From the NCBI RefSeq assembly GCF_013127955.1, contig NZ_CP053435.1, positions 3,819,001-3,883,000 on the forward strand: DNA of 64,000 nucleotides. The letters are read 5' to 3'. Position 1 is the first letter of the stretch, and every line of letters starts with the position of its first letter. The DNA comes from Spirosoma taeanense. GTDB lineage: Bacteria > Bacteroidota > Bacteroidia > Cytophagales > Spirosomataceae. Both the position numbers and the translations under genes were made by a program. Positions 63,772 through 64,000 of the stretch are shown here, in pieces. The notes under the pieces were generated by a model. It ran no database searches, was not told the DNA's origin, and was given only the letters and a program-made list of their open reading frames with translations.

Positions 63772-64000
63772 TTAAGCTACTAAATAGGAAGCTTAGTTTC
63801 AATCTGGTTTAACTGCTCGGTGGTTAGCTATTACCACTTTTCCATACCCATTTGGATAATTTAGCTTATGGTGATACACTTACTAAATTGATATGGGTAT
63901 AAATAGTTAAATACTATTTTTAACCGTACTTTAACACAAGGCGATCCTTATAAACTTGCAATAGCCAGATTAGTAGCCAGTTAATTATATATACACAAAT
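63772..64000. other. AT-rich sequence after the insertion sequence
   Basis: About 230 bases with no convincing ORF, hairpin or RNA gene, ending at the window edge. The next gene presumably starts beyond it. Confidence 0.4.

Noticed and set aside
1..64000. tRNA and rRNA genes, riboswitches and CRISPR arrays
   Set aside because: I looked through the non-coding gaps and recognised none; short or divergent RNAs could be missed by eye.

Overview
The window looks like chromosomal DNA of a Bacteroidota bacterium of the Cytophagales, most like Spirosoma or a close relative. The evidence is a secreted protein with a C-terminal type IX secretion (T9SS) sorting domain, very many lipoproteins, genes without clear Shine-Dalgarno sequences, promoters of the TTG-N17-TAnnTTTG type, and typical housekeeping genes (mnmE, ksgA, mgtE, YumC-type ferredoxin reductase). 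This placement is inference from protein style and was not searched. No rRNA, tRNA or CRISPR array was seen.

Layout. 1-3.5 kb: the 3' end of a pseudouridine synthase, a short-chain dehydrogenase and small exported or membrane proteins. 3.6-15.1 kb: an AT-rich island on the minus strand, with a decayed restriction-endonuclease-like gene followed by eight closely packed genes, all for lipoproteins, exported or membrane proteins, including an OmpA-domain protein and a 1180-residue Ig-repeat T9SS substrate. 15.5-24 kb: mnmE, an MpaB-like oxygenase, a PhnP-like hydrolase, a CheY-like regulator, a WapI-like protein and a large hybrid histidine kinase. 24.1-26.5 kb: three exported proteins on the plus strand.

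26.5-37.3 kb holds the most unusual locus. It is a minus-strand gene set for a vWA-like lipoprotein, a three-helix membrane protein, a tubulin/FtsZ-like GTPase, an 1146-residue protein ending in an Hsp70/actin-type ATPase, a coiled-coil membrane protein, a retropepsin-like lipoprotein and a membrane protein with a WG-like tail. Together they suggest an envelope-anchored machine with both a tubulin-type and an actin-type nucleotide switch. I do not recognise it as a characterised system.

37.4-42.5 kb: a Big_5-type lipoprotein, a small lipoprotein, an FKBP isomerase, ksgA and mgtE. 42.6-49.8 kb: a lipoprotein, a DUF418 protein, a secreted GH2/GH5-like hydrolase and a processive family 2 glycosyltransferase fused to a GH26-like domain whose catalytic residues appear replaced, which looks like an exopolysaccharide locus. 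49.8-57.4 kb: an alpha/beta hydrolase, a Dabb protein, a C4-dicarboxylate/glutamate symporter, glycerate kinase and GntP permease in a coupled operon, and a YitT protein. 57.5-60.2 kb: uxuA and uxaC for hexuronate breakdown, without a fructuronate reductase. 60.4-64 kb: ferredoxin reductase with ferredoxin, an exported RidA protein, a GNAT acetyltransferase and a complete IS5-type insertion sequence.

Structured DNA is also notable: a perfect 68-bp palindrome between convergent genes near 20.15 kb, and three spacers between codirectional genes built from a degenerate 8-bp repeat (GAGYGAAN) arranged as inverted pairs.
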